A DNA stretch of 64,000 bases from JANMZO01 sp031383405 (GCA_031383405.1 JANMZO010000036.1:47597-111596), one strand, 5' to 3'; counted from the stretch's first letter, positions 41,444 to 50,488 are shown. A program made the numbers and translations. The notes: generated from the letters alone by a model not told the origin.

Positions 41444-42922
41444 ATGCAGGCTATGCGGTTACGTGCTCGCGGTGGCGAAACTGGAAACGCAAACTCGCGG
41501 GCGTCGGCGTGGTTACCCAGTCGCAGGATGGTGTTTTTGGCCTTGGTTCTTCTGTTGCTGGTCGTCGAGGGGATCCTGGCTCTCAACCTGCGGAGCAGAA
41601 AGTCCAAAACCGACTCGGTCCAGGTGCTCGGCGAGAGCGTGACTGTCGACGACACCTCGGCGAGTTTCGACCCGGCGAAAACGCTCGTGGTGGGGGAGCC
41701 GGCACCGCTGGCCGTACCTCCGGGTGATTTGACCGAAGTATTTGACACCGAACCTCCTTCGACCGTTGCTGTCCAACCTGATCCGACAGCTCCTAGGACC
41801 GCTGGCCCGGCGCCAGCTTCTCCCACCACCCGCGGGCCACGCCGACGCCTTGTCATTCTTGGCCCGGTTTTTCAGCCGAGCTCCGTTACTGTCGGCGCGC
41901 CGGCCATCGTGACAACGCGAGGCAGGTTCGCTCCGATTCCGCTCGGCGCGGCTACCCAGGCAGCCTCGACCGCCCGACCCTCCTCCACTCCTGCGTCGAC
42001 GCGGTCCACCACCTCGGCTGTTCCGGTCGGAGGAGCGCGGACCACCATCGACAACCGGTCCTTGGTCATTACGGCCAGCGCAAGCGATCCCACCTCAACC
42101 ATCCGCCGAGCCGATTCCTCGACGACGCTCCGATCCGGTTCGCTCGTGATCGTTGAACCGGGAACCACCTCGACGACCCGTAAACCGACGACCACAACCG
42201 ACGATCCGACGACGACCAAGAAGTCGACCACAACGACGGACGATCCGACGACGACCACGACGCGTAAACCGACGACGACCACAACGACGGACGCGTCGAC
42301 GACCACCACGCGGAAGCCGACGACAACAACAACGACGGACGATCCGACGACCACCACGCGGAAGCCGACGACAACAACGACGACGGACGATCCGACGACC
42401 ACGACGCGGAAGCCGACGACAACAACGACGACCACAACGACACGTAAGCCGACGACGACGACCACCACGACGGAAGAACCGACGACAACGACCGACGAGC
42501 CGACGACCACGACGCGGAAGCCGACAACCACAACGACAACAACCACGACCACAACGACACGTAAGCCGACGACGACCACCACCACGACGGAAGAACCGAC
42601 AACAACCGACGCGCCGACGACGACCACCACGCGGAAGCCGACGACCACGACGGCGAAGCCGACGACGACCACCACGACAGAAGAACCGACAACAACCGAC
42701 GCGCCGACGACAACTACGACGCGGAAGCCGACGACGACCACCACCACGACGGAAGAACCGACAACAACCGACGCGCCGACGACGACCAAGAAGGTCACGA
42801 CCACTACGGAGACGGTCACCACGACGACCGACGCGCCGACGACAACCGATGCGCCGACGACAACAAAGAAGCCTGTCGTTACGGTCACGACCTCAACCGA
42901 GCCGACTCCGACGACGTTTTAG
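41444..42922 (+). CDS. membrane-anchored Thr/Pro-rich repeat protein
   Basis: About 492 residues. A short basic N-terminus (MQAMRLRARGG) is followed by one hydrophobic helix (MVFLALVLLLLVVEGILAL), an ordinary linker of about 150 residues, and then roughly 250 residues made almost entirely of Thr runs broken by RKP, KKP, DDP, EEP or DAP. This looks like an extracellular mucin-like stalk, probably O-glycosylated (inference). The start is uncertain: an ATG at 41453 and a TTG at 41402 are alternatives. It sits between glgP and glgB. No LPxTG sorting signal was seen, so the N-terminal helix is the anchor. Confidence 0.7.
   Translation: MQAMRLRARGGETGNANSRASAWLPSRRMVFLALVLLLLVVEGILALNLRSRKSKTDSVQVLGESVTVDDTSASFDPAKTLVVGEPAPLAVPPGDLTEVFDTEPPSTVAVQPDPTAPRTAGPAPASPTTRGPRRRLVILGPVFQPSSVTVGAPAIVTTRGRFAPIPLGAATQAASTARPSSTPASTRSTTSAVPVGGARTTIDNRSLVITASASDPTSTIRRADSSTTLRSGSLVIVEPGTTSTTRKPTTTTDDPTTTKKSTTTTDDPTTTTTRKPTTTTTTDASTTTTRKPTTTTTTDDPTTTTRKPTTTTTTDDPTTTTRKPTTTTTTTTTRKPTTTTTTTEEPTTTTDEPTTTTRKPTTTTTTTTTTTTRKPTTTTTTTEEPTTTDAPTTTTTRKPTTTTAKPTTTTTTEEPTTTDAPTTTTTRKPTTTTTTTEEPTTTDAPTTTKKVTTTTETVTTTTDAPTTTDAPTTTKKPVVTVTTSTEPTPTTF
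42150..42910 (+). repeat. Thr-codon tandem repeat region
   Basis: Imperfect repeats of acgacc/accacg blocks punctuated by cggaagccg or cgtaaaccg. All three forward frames and some reverse frames stay open here, a side effect of the repeat composition. Copy number is likely variable. Confidence 0.85.
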
Positions 42923-42991
42923 TACGTGAGCCGATAGCGTCGCAACCGGGGGAAAGCCGCGCCGGATCATTGCCCGGTCGTGCAAACGAGT

Positions 42992-42997
42992 TACGGT
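42992..42997 (+). promoter_or_regulatory. -10 hexamer TACGGT of glgB
   Basis: TACGGT, then 6 nt, then the ATG at 43004. Confidence 0.5.
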
Positions 42998-43003
42998 GGC
43001 GCA

Positions 43004-44878
43004 ATGGACAGAGGACTGAACTCGTTGTGGGGAGATCTCGATCTCTACCTTTTCGGCGAGGGGCGTCACTACGAACTGTGGGAACGTCTCGGTTGCCACC
43101 TAGGGGAAGGGGTGATCGAGGACATCACGCAGACCGGGGCGTGGTTTTCGGTCTGGGCTCCCAACGCTCGCAGCGTGCATGTGATCGGCGACTTCAACAA
43201 CTTCGACCGCGGGTCCAACGCTCTTCAGTCGTTGGGTTCAAGCGGCATCTGGTCGGCATTCGTGCCGTTCGTTGCGGTCGGGCAGTGTTACAAGTTTGCG
43301 GTCGAGGATCACAAGGGTCACGTTTCCGAGAAGGCCGACCCGATGGCTCGCGCGACCGAGGTACCGCCGCGTACGGCCAGCGTGGTGTTTGAATCAAGCC
43401 ACAACTGGGCGGACGAGGAGTGGCAAGTGCGGAAGGCTTCGGCCAATCCGTGGCATCAACAGCTCAGCATTTATGAAGTGCACTTAGCATCTTGGCGAGG
43501 TGAAAAGACCTATGTTGAGATGGCACATGAGTTAGCCGGGTACGTCGTGGATCGTGGATTCACTCATGTCGAGTTGCTACCTGTCGCCGAGCATCCCTTC
43601 GGGGGGTCCTGGGGTTACCAGGTCAGCGGTTACTTCGCCCCGACGTCACGGTTCGGTTCCCCAGACGAGTTCCGCCGGTTCGTGGAGATCCTGCACCAGG
43701 CCGGCGTCGGCGTGATAATCGACTGGGTCCCGGCGCACTTCCCGAAAGACGACTGGTCACTCGGCCGCTTCGACGGTACCGCGCTTTACGAGCACGCCGA
43801 TCCCCGCCAGGGCGAGCATCCTGACTGGGGGACGTTCATCTTCAACTACGGGCGCAACGAGGTCCGAAACTTCCTGGTGGCCAACGCCGTGTACTGGCTG
43901 AAGGAGTTTCATATTGACGGTTTGCGCGTCGATGCCGTTGCCTCGATGCTCTACCTTGACTACTCCCGCGATCAGGGCCAGTGGATCCCGAACGCGTCCG
44001 GGGGGCGCGAAAACCTCGACGCGGTCAACTTCCTACGAGAACTTAATACCGTCACCCACGCAAACCACCCGGGAGTGTTGATGATTGCCGAGGAATCGAC
44101 AGCCTGGCCGTCGGTGTCTCGCCCACTTGAGGCCGGTGGCCTGGGGTTCGGCTTCAAGTGGAACATGGGGTGGATGCACGACACCCTCGAGTACTTCAGC
44201 AAGGATCCTGTTCACCGCCAGTACCATCACAACTCGTTGACCTTTGGTTTGCTGTACGCGTTCACCGAGAACTTCGTGCTCCCACTGTCACACGACGAAG
44301 TGGTCCATGGGAAGGGGTCTTTGATCGAACGCATGCCCGGTGACCCGTGGCAAAAGCGGGCCAATCTGAGGGCGCTGTTCGCCTGGATGTGGGCCCACCC
44401 TGGCAAACAACTGCTGTTCATGGGGGGCGAGTTCGGCCAGTGGGCGGAGTGGAGGAGCGAAGGCTCGCTCGACTGGGTGCTCCTGGACGATCCGGGCCAC
44501 CGGGGCATCAGCGATATGGTCCGCGACCTGAACAACATCCAGGGCACCACGCCGGCGCTCTACGAACGGGACTTCGATCCCATGGGTTTCGGGTGGCTAG
44601 CGAACGACGACGCCGGGTCAAACGTGATTGCGTTCGTGCGCTGGCCGCGGTCAGACGGTGAAGGACCTGTCGTTTGTATAGCGAACCTGGCCCCGGTCGT
44701 TCGGATGGGATATCCGATGACGCTGCCGCGCGGTGGAGCCTGGCGCGAGGTGCTGAACTCCGATGCGTCGATGTACGGCGGAAGTGGGGTTGGAAACGAC
44801 GGATGGGTCTACGCCGACGATCTCGGCCGTTGCCAGCTCACCCTGCCGCCACTCGGCGTACTCTGGCTCCAGCCGTAA
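43004..44878 (+). CDS. glgB: 1,4-alpha-glucan branching enzyme
   Basis: 624 residues of the GH13 branching enzymes: an N-terminal CBM48 (WAPNARSVHVIGDFNNFD), then the GH13 motifs DWVPAHFPKD, GLRVDAVASMLYLDYS (nucleophile Asp), IAEESTAWP (acid/base Glu) and VLPLSHDEVVHGKGS (transition-state Asp). It creates alpha-1,6 branches in glycogen. The length, without the extra N-terminal domain N1, is typical of the shorter form. No glgA or glgC is in the window. The ATG at 43004 has a -10 at 6 nt. Confidence 0.96.
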   Translation: MDRGLNSLWGDLDLYLFGEGRHYELWERLGCHLGEGVIEDITQTGAWFSVWAPNARSVHVIGDFNNFDRGSNALQSLGSSGIWSAFVPFVAVGQCYKFAVEDHKGHVSEKADPMARATEVPPRTASVVFESSHNWADEEWQVRKASANPWHQQLSIYEVHLASWRGEKTYVEMAHELAGYVVDRGFTHVELLPVAEHPFGGSWGYQVSGYFAPTSRFGSPDEFRRFVEILHQAGVGVIIDWVPAHFPKDDWSLGRFDGTALYEHADPRQGEHPDWGTFIFNYGRNEVRNFLVANAVYWLKEFHIDGLRVDAVASMLYLDYSRDQGQWIPNASGGRENLDAVNFLRELNTVTHANHPGVLMIAEESTAWPSVSRPLEAGGLGFGFKWNMGWMHDTLEYFSKDPVHRQYHHNSLTFGLLYAFTENFVLPLSHDEVVHGKGSLIERMPGDPWQKRANLRALFAWMWAHPGKQLLFMGGEFGQWAEWRSEGSLDWVLLDDPGHRGISDMVRDLNNIQGTTPALYERDFDPMGFGWLANDDAGSNVIAFVRWPRSDGEGPVVCIANLAPVVRMGYPMTLPRGGAWREVLNSDASMYGGSGVGNDGWVYADDLGRCQLTLPPLGVLWLQP

Positions 44879-44957
44879 TCCGCAGAGTGTCAGACGTGAA
44901 TCGGCAGAGTGTCAGACGTGAATCCGCAGAGTGTCAGCCGTAATCGGCAGAGTGTCA
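44876..44957 (+). repeat. 22-bp tandem repeat spanning the glgB and galT 3' ends
   Basis: About four units of aatc(c/g)gcagagtgtcagac fill the whole gap. The first unit starts at the glgB TAA, and the last overlaps the galT stop. Confidence 0.9.
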
Positions 44958-45932
44958 GACCCGGGCGCCGGCCAGAATGGCGGCTGCCTCTTCCGGTGGC
45001 ATCACGTTGATGAGCACGCCGGTGCCGAGTTCGAAGCCGGCCCGGGTCGTGACCTTCGGGTACACGTGAGCATGCCAGTGGAAGACCCCCTGGCTGCGGT
45101 ACGGGGCGGAGTGGAAGACGATGTTGTAGGCGACATCACCCAACGCCGCCTTCAGGTTCGAGAGGCCGTGCCGCAATCCGATGCCGACCGACGCGAGGTC
45201 GGCGGTCTGCGCTGCGTGGAGGTGCGCACCGTGACAGCGCGGGATTGCAAGCATCTCGAACGGAGTGCCGCTCCAGTACGGGCAGACGACCACGACGTTG
45301 TCATCGGAATACACGAGTCGGGAACCTGCGTCGAGTTCGGCCTCGATCGTTGTGCAAAGCAGACAAGCCCCGGAGAAGCGGTCGAAACCGGCCTGTTCAG
45401 CGAGGATCTCGCCCGGAACGAAGGGCAGTCCAAGGAGTTGCCCGTGTGGGTGGACTAGCGATGCGCCGGCCTCACGGCCATAGTTCACGATGGCCTGGCT
45501 GTATCGCAACTCCGGCATACCGGCATGGGCTTCGGCGCGGGCGGCTATGGCCGACATGACCATGGTGGCCTGGTCGTCACTCAAATCGGCCCAGGAGGCT
45601 TCGTGGTCGGGGTGGACGACGAGAACCTCGTGACAGCCCGAAGCATCGGCCTGCGTGAAAATCGGTCCGAGGTGTTCCACGATCATTGGATCGCGACCCT
45701 CGAAGGCCGGATACAGATTAGGGACCACCAGAACCCGCCACGAACCGTCGGGGCCCGGGGTGACGAGCATGGGCGGCTCGGATTCGGCGCGACCGGGGCA
45801 GAACGGACAGGGCCTGGCGGTATCGGTCTCAACGGTCATCGAACGCGCGTTGAATTCGTTGGGCCGTTGGCGTCGTTCGGCGTTGATGGCGACCCAGCGT
45901 CCGGTGAGTGGATCGAGTCGTAGCTGGCTCAT
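44955..45932 (-). CDS. galT: galactose-1-phosphate uridylyltransferase
   Basis: 325 residues. The zinc/structural CPFCPG motif is near residue 42, and the HIT-like catalytic site is LVHPHGQLLG (His-Pro-His-Gly-Gln, nucleophile His). Other family segments: PNLYPAFEGRD and HWHAHVYPK. It exchanges galactose 1-phosphate for glucose 1-phosphate on UDP (Leloir pathway). The ATG is preceded by AAAGGAT. A LacI-type operator candidate lies about 100 bp upstream, so induction by sugar is plausible. Confidence 0.95.
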   Translation of the reverse strand: MSQLRLDPLTGRWVAINAERRQRPNEFNARSMTVETDTARPCPFCPGRAESEPPMLVTPGPDGSWRVLVVPNLYPAFEGRDPMIVEHLGPIFTQADASGCHEVLVVHPDHEASWADLSDDQATMVMSAIAARAEAHAGMPELRYSQAIVNYGREAGASLVHPHGQLLGLPFVPGEILAEQAGFDRFSGACLLCTTIEAELDAGSRLVYSDDNVVVVCPYWSGTPFEMLAIPRCHGAHLHAAQTADLASVGIGLRHGLSNLKAALGDVAYNIVFHSAPYRSQGVFHWHAHVYPKVTTRAGFELGTGVLINVMPPEEAAAILAGARV

Positions 45933-46026
45933 CCGATCCTTTCGGCCGTCATGGCCCGAGGTGTGAGTGATATCTGCACAATAAGCATGGGATTCGATTG
46001 ACGATCCTACCGCTCTCCAGCCTCTA

Positions 46027-46040
46027 TGGAAACGCTTTCA
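46027..46040. promoter_or_regulatory. LacI-family operator candidate upstream of galT
   Basis: TGGAAACGCTTTCA matches the LacI/CcpA-type consensus at nearly every position (central CG, AAA/TTT arms). Confidence 0.55.
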
Positions 46041-46285
46041 GTTGGTTTACCCGAGGCGTCCCGCCCCGCTGGGCTATCGCTCCAGCCCAACGCTTGCGTA
46101 CGAAACTTCCAGGCATGGCACGTCAAGTAGAAGACTGAACGTGTGGCCTGCCGTCTGTGCCCGACGTCGGCCGGCACGCATTTCAATACGGGGATTTGAG
46201 CATGTCACTGGGCTCGTGGCCGCATCCGGCCAAGGGGAACTGAAACCGGGCAACTCGGCCGGTTTGCAGTCGCGCTGGGGCCACC

Positions 46286-46291
46286 TACGCT
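46286..46291 (+). promoter_or_regulatory. -10 hexamer TACGCT of the desulfurase gene
   Basis: TACGCT, 6 nt, then the GTG at 46298. Confidence 0.5.
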
Positions 46292-46297
46292 TGTGAG

Positions 46298-47434
46298 GTG
46301 GCTCCTTTCGCCTACCTTGACCACGCGGCGACCACGCCGATGCTTCCGGAGTCGCTCCGCGCCCTGACCGAGACACTGGCCACCTCCTTTGGAAATCCGT
46401 CGGGGTCGCATTCGGCGTCGCGTAAGGCGCGGGCCGCTCTCGACGATGCGCGTGACCGGGTGGCGGCCGTACTCGGTGCCCAGGCTCGTGAGGTCGTCTT
46501 CACGTCCGGGGGTACCGAGGCCCTGAACCTCGCGCTCGGAGGTGCCGGAGGTCGGGGTGGTATGGCTTGGTCTGCGGTCGAACACGACGCCGTCCGCAAC
46601 ACGGTCGAGGCATTTGCACGAAGCGGGCGCGCACGTTCGATTGAGTTGCCGGTTGGAGCCGACGGGGTTCTCGACCTCGATGCGGCCGCTGTCCTGCTTG
46701 ATGAGTCAATTTCGGTGGTTGCGGTCATGGCGGTCAACAACGAGGTGGGCTCGGTCCAGCCGATTGCCGAGTTGGCGCAGCTGGTGCGTCGGGTCGCGCC
46801 GCGGGCGGTACTGCTCGTAGACGCCGTCCAGGCTCTGTCGTGGTTGGATCTGCGTCCGATCGTTGCGGTATCGGACCTCGTCGCCATCTCTGCGCACAAG
46901 TTCGGCGGACCGAAAGGCGCCGGCGCCCTGGTCGTGAAAGAGGGCGTGGCAATCGAGCCTACGGTCTTTGGGGGCGGGCAGGAGCGCGACCGTCGTAGCG
47001 GGACGCAAAACGTCGCCGGCGCGGTCGCGTTGGCGGTCGCGGCGGAGCAGACCGACCGGGCGCGGGTGAGTACGGTGCCACACGTCGCTGCTTTGCGCGA
47101 TCGCCTGGTCGATGGTCTGGTGGCGGCGGTGAGCGGGCTGTCGGAGACGACGCCCCGTGCGACGAAGGTGGCCGGAAACGCGCACGTGTGCATTGAGGGA
47201 GTCGAGAGTGAAGAGTTGCTGGTCCTGCTCGACCGGGCCGGTGTCTGTGCGTCGGCAGGTTCGGCATGCGCAAGCGGTGCGGCGCATGCCTCACCGGTGC
47301 TTCTGGCAATGGGAATCTCGAAAGAACAGGCCCTGGGGTCGTTGCGGCTCACGTTGGGTGCTACGTCAACCGATGCCGATGTCAATCTGGCCCTTGCGGC
47401 GATCCCGACCGCCATCGAACGGTTGCGGTCATGA
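46298..47434 (+). CDS. cysteine desulfurase (NifS/IscS family)
   Basis: 378 residues. The N-terminus AYLDHAATTPMLPE is canonical; the PLP lysine is in ISAHKFGGPKGAGAL and the catalytic Cys in CASAGSACASGAAH. It mobilises sulfur from cysteine as a persulfide. GTG start, 6 nt after TACGCT. Its stop overlaps the mnmA start (ATGA), so it almost certainly supplies sulfur for tRNA 2-thiolation by MnmA. Confidence 0.95.
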   Translation: MAPFAYLDHAATTPMLPESLRALTETLATSFGNPSGSHSASRKARAALDDARDRVAAVLGAQAREVVFTSGGTEALNLALGGAGGRGGMAWSAVEHDAVRNTVEAFARSGRARSIELPVGADGVLDLDAAAVLLDESISVVAVMAVNNEVGSVQPIAELAQLVRRVAPRAVLLVDAVQALSWLDLRPIVAVSDLVAISAHKFGGPKGAGALVVKEGVAIEPTVFGGGQERDRRSGTQNVAGAVALAVAAEQTDRARVSTVPHVAALRDRLVDGLVAAVSGLSETTPRATKVAGNAHVCIEGVESEELLVLLDRAGVCASAGSACASGAAHASPVLLAMGISKEQALGSLRLTLGATSTDADVNLALAAIPTAIERLRS

Positions 47435-48471
47435 AGGTCCTGGTTGGAATGTCGGGTGGGGTCGACTCATCGGTAGCGGCGGCGATGATGATCGATGCGG
47501 GATATGAGGTGGCCGGAGCGACGCTTCGGTTATGGGGTGGCGACAGCGACTCAGGTTGTTGTTCCGTGGCCGACGTCGATGACGCCCGGCGCGTTGCGCA
47601 GCAACTCGACATCCCGCATTACGTGTTCAACTTCTCCGACGAGTTCGACGAGCGGGTCGTTTCTCCCTACGTGCAGGCTCACGTCGACGGCCAGACTCCG
47701 AACCCGTGTATCGAGTGCAACCGTCATCTCAAGTTCGACCGGTTCCTTCAACGGGCCCAGCGCCTGGGCTTCGACGCCATTGCGACCGGCCATCATGTGC
47801 GCCGGGTGGGCCCTCGTCCTGACGGTTCGTTCGCCCTTGCCCGCGGCGAAGACCGAGCGAAGGACCAGAGCTACGTCGTGCACATGATCGCCCCTGACGT
47901 GCTGTCGAAGTGCCTGTTCCCGATTGGGGAGATCTCAAAAGAGGAAGTTCGTAAGCGCGCTTTACAACTTGGCCTTCGTACCGCCGACAAGCCGGAGAGT
48001 ATGGACGTCTGCTTCATCGCCAAGACCGGTGGAGGCCGCCGCGTGTTTCTCGGCGATCGTGTTCCGCTGCGCCCTGCCCGCGTGGTGGACAGGTCCGGGA
48101 TCCAGGTTGGTTCGGTCGACGCGGTGGAGCTGGTGACAATCGGGCAGCGCAAGGGGCTCGGCGGTGCCGGAGGTTCCGACAAGCGGTTTGTCGTCGACGT
48201 CGACACGAATGCCGGTGTTGTGACCGTAGGTGGACACAGTGATCTGCTCGTACCGTCGGTTGCGCTCCACACGGTTGTATGGGGACCGGGTTCGAAGCGA
48301 TCGGGTGGATTCACGGCACAGTCCAGCGCGCACGGTATACCGGCGGCGTGCGAGTTCGACGCGGCCACCAACGTGGCGACGTTCGCGGAACCGCACGTAA
48401 GGGTTGCGCCCGGCCAGACCGTAGTGCTCTACGAAGCAGACACGGTCGTGGGCGGGGGTATCGCGTCGTGA
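47431..48471 (+). CDS. mnmA: tRNA-specific 2-thiouridylase
   Basis: 346 residues. The PP-loop GMSGGVDSS is at residues 6-14, the catalytic Cys pair is in NPCIECN and ESMDVCFIA, and ATGHHVR is conserved. It makes s2U34 in the tRNAs for Lys, Glu and Gln. ATGA overlap with the desulfurase gene and GTGA overlap with the following DUF3817 gene make a tightly coupled three-gene operon. Confidence 0.96.
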   Translation: MKVLVGMSGGVDSSVAAAMMIDAGYEVAGATLRLWGGDSDSGCCSVADVDDARRVAQQLDIPHYVFNFSDEFDERVVSPYVQAHVDGQTPNPCIECNRHLKFDRFLQRAQRLGFDAIATGHHVRRVGPRPDGSFALARGEDRAKDQSYVVHMIAPDVLSKCLFPIGEISKEEVRKRALQLGLRTADKPESMDVCFIAKTGGGRRVFLGDRVPLRPARVVDRSGIQVGSVDAVELVTIGQRKGLGGAGGSDKRFVVDVDTNAGVVTVGGHSDLLVPSVALHTVVWGPGSKRSGGFTAQSSAHGIPAACEFDAATNVATFAEPHVRVAPGQTVVLYEADTVVGGGIAS

Positions 48472-48896
48472 TCCCGCCAGGTGAAGTTGGTGACCTCGGT
48501 CAGGTCGGCGAGGTTGGTGACCTCGGTCAGGTCGGCGAAGTTCTTGAAGGCATGTCACTGGCGGATCAGTTCCGTCGCAAGGTGAAGGTCACCAAGTTCA
48601 TCGCCATTGTCGAAGCCGTCAGTTACTCGTTGCTCGCCGTTTTCATGTTTCGTAAGTACGCATTGGATATTCGCACCGGCTCGAACTATTTCTGGCTCCG
48701 CGTGGTGGCGTATTTCCATGGTTTCATCAGCATTGCGTTTGCGGTCATGGTGTTCGACATCTTCCGCGTGATGAAGTGGTCGGTGCGGTTTGTGATTGTT
48801 ACGCTACTTGGCCCGCCCGGCGCGCTCATTGCACACCATCGTCTCCGCATGCAACCATTTCCAACGGAGATCCGCAAAGAGGACATGCTGTTTTGA
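48468..48896 (+). CDS. DUF3817 membrane protein
   Basis: 142 residues from the GTG that overlaps the mnmA stop (GTGA). The core from MSLADQFRRKVKV onward has three hydrophobic helices and matches DUF3817 (FIAIVEAVSYSLLAVFMF, YFHGFISIAFAVMVFD). The first 28 residues consist of a duplicated GEVGDLGQV from a 27-bp DNA repeat. If this part is not translated, the alternative start is the ATG at 48552. Function unknown. Confidence 0.8.
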   Translation: MIPPGEVGDLGQVGEVGDLGQVGEVLEGMSLADQFRRKVKVTKFIAIVEAVSYSLLAVFMFRKYALDIRTGSNYFWLRVVAYFHGFISIAFAVMVFDIFRVMKWSVRFVIVTLLGPPGALIAHHRLRMQPFPTEIRKEDMLF

Positions 48897-48904
48897 ACTG
48901 GTTT

Positions 48905-48946
48905 ATGTCCACGCTTTGACACGTATGTCGTGCAAAGTGTGGACAT
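48905..48946. other. large hairpin before the DMF-amidohydrolase-like gene
   Basis: 14-nt arms ATGTCCACGCTTTG / CAAAGTGTGGACAT (one G-T wobble), then a one-base bulge and an inner CACG/CGTG around a 5-nt loop. No U-tract. It sits between the DUF3817 stop and the next gene's -10. Confidence 0.8.
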
Positions 48947-48961
48947 GAACCGCATAGGCGG

Positions 48962-48967
48962 TACATT
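48962..48967 (+). promoter_or_regulatory. -10 hexamer TACATT
   Basis: TACATT, 6 nt, then the GTG at 48974. Confidence 0.5.
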
Positions 48968-48973
48968 TCGGGC

Positions 48974-50488
48974 GTGATCTCTGCATACTGCTGGCCCCAC
49001 TCGGGTGTTCCGGGAACCACGTTTCCGTTGAGTGCCACTTCGTCGCTCGGCCCGGTGAACGTGACCGTCACCAGGGTGGGGGCTAAACGTGAAGTGGTCG
49101 CGACATTCGACAACGTGGCCGTCGACGACCTGCCCGTGCCGGAAGACGCCGTGGCCAACGGATGCCGTTGGCCGACGACGCTCGGTATTGCAACCGATGC
49201 AACGTGGCGGTCGGGCTTCTACGAAGTCGCCCTCGAACCGGTCGTGGGATGGCCGAAGCGACGCGGGCCACGCGGGGGATCGAACCTGGCGTTCTTCGTG
49301 GTCCGTCCGGTGAGGGCGTCTCCAGACCGTGCCCTACTCGTACTCGGAACCAACACATGGCTCGCTTACAACGACTTCGGCGGAGCAAATCTCTACACCA
49401 CGGCGACGAACGTGTCATGGGACCGACCGATGGCCAACGGGTTTCTGGCCAAGCCGCCCGGAGCCGGTCGACGGGTGTCGGTCACGAACCCGCCCGACGT
49501 CCGCATGAATGCGCACGTCGGTTACCTACGACTTGAAGGCCTTTCGGACTGGGCCGGCTCGGCCGGTTGGCCGAATTACGAGGAACCATTCCTGGCCTGG
49601 GCCGAGCGTGAAGGCTACGAGGTCGATGTAGCCGTCAACGCGGATCTGGAACGCGACCCGCATCTGCTTGACGGGGCGTCCGTCGTCTTGTGCGTTGGCC
49701 ACGATGAGTACTGGTCGTCGGCTCAGCGCGATGTGGTGGAAGCGCATGTGCAACGAGGCGGTCACCTCGTCGTGTTGTCAGGCAATACGTGCTTCTGGCA
49801 GGTGCGTTACGAGGACGACGGCCGCACCATGATCGGGTACAAGGGGCGATTCAAACACGATCCGGTGTACGGCACCGACCAGCAACATCTACTCACGACC
49901 ATGTGGTCAGATTCCATCCTCGAACGATCCGAGACGACGCTCCTAGGTGTCAGCTTCAGCAGGGGAGGCTATGCGCGCATAGGAAGGCGCGTTCCCCGGG
50001 GGTCGGGTGGCTACACCGTGCATCGGCCTGAGCACTGGATCTTCGCCGGCACCGAGTTCGAGTGGGGCGACCTTCTCGGTGCCAAGTCAACCGTCGTTGG
50101 TTACGAGTGCGACGGCTGTGTGTTCACCCTGATCGATGGTCGCCCGGTTCCAACCGGTGAAGACGGCTGCCCACCCAACTTCGAGATCCTGGCGACGTCG
50201 CCGGCTTCGCCATTTGACCGGCGCACCATGCTGCGGCCACCCCCCGATCATGTCCTGTCGGAGATCGAGTTCCAGGCGCTTCGGGTTCTCGGCGATTCGT
50301 CCCCCGCATCGACGGAACGACTTGCCTATGGCCACGCGGTGTTCGGAACGTGGACGACGCCAGCCGGCGGTGTGGTCGTCACTACCGGTTGCACAGACTG
50401 GGCCTGCGGCCTGGGCGTGGGCGACAACGACGTGGAAACCGTCACCCGCAATATTCTCAATCGCCTCCTCGCGCGCCAAGAATCCTGA
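48974..50488 (+). CDS. N,N-dimethylformamidase large-subunit-like protein
   Basis: 504 residues. The segments WLAYNDFGGANLY, VLCVGHDEYWSSAQRD, HLVVLSGNTCFWQVR and WIFAGTEFEWGD match what I know of the DMFase large-subunit C-terminal family (PF20254). The N-terminus (YCWPHSGVPGTTFPLSAT) looks like a beta-sandwich. True DMFase needs a small subunit, which is absent here, and the substrate is unknown. It is transcribed alone, from a leaderless-type promoter, between two large hairpins. Confidence 0.75.
   Translation: MISAYCWPHSGVPGTTFPLSATSSLGPVNVTVTRVGAKREVVATFDNVAVDDLPVPEDAVANGCRWPTTLGIATDATWRSGFYEVALEPVVGWPKRRGPRGGSNLAFFVVRPVRASPDRALLVLGTNTWLAYNDFGGANLYTTATNVSWDRPMANGFLAKPPGAGRRVSVTNPPDVRMNAHVGYLRLEGLSDWAGSAGWPNYEEPFLAWAEREGYEVDVAVNADLERDPHLLDGASVVLCVGHDEYWSSAQRDVVEAHVQRGGHLVVLSGNTCFWQVRYEDDGRTMIGYKGRFKHDPVYGTDQQHLLTTMWSDSILERSETTLLGVSFSRGGYARIGRRVPRGSGGYTVHRPEHWIFAGTEFEWGDLLGAKSTVVGYECDGCVFTLIDGRPVPTGEDGCPPNFEILATSPASPFDRRTMLRPPPDHVLSEIEFQALRVLGDSSPASTERLAYGHAVFGTWTTPAGGVVVTTGCTDWACGLGVGDNDVETVTRNILNRLLARQES

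Larger units (their letters stand above)
45933..46297. other. galT-desulfurase divergent region
   Basis: 365 bp without a gene. It contains the galT Shine-Dalgarno sequence, a LacI-type operator candidate (46027-46040), a short GGGCT/AGCCC stem near 46070-46087, and the desulfurase -10 at 46286. Confidence 0.6.

Noticed and set aside
41872..42888. A 338-codon Val-rich minus-strand frame, and Arg-rich and Ser/Trp-rich alternative frames over the Thr repeats
   Set aside because: All frames stay open because of the simple repeat; only the Thr frame has a membrane helix and normal 5' codon use.
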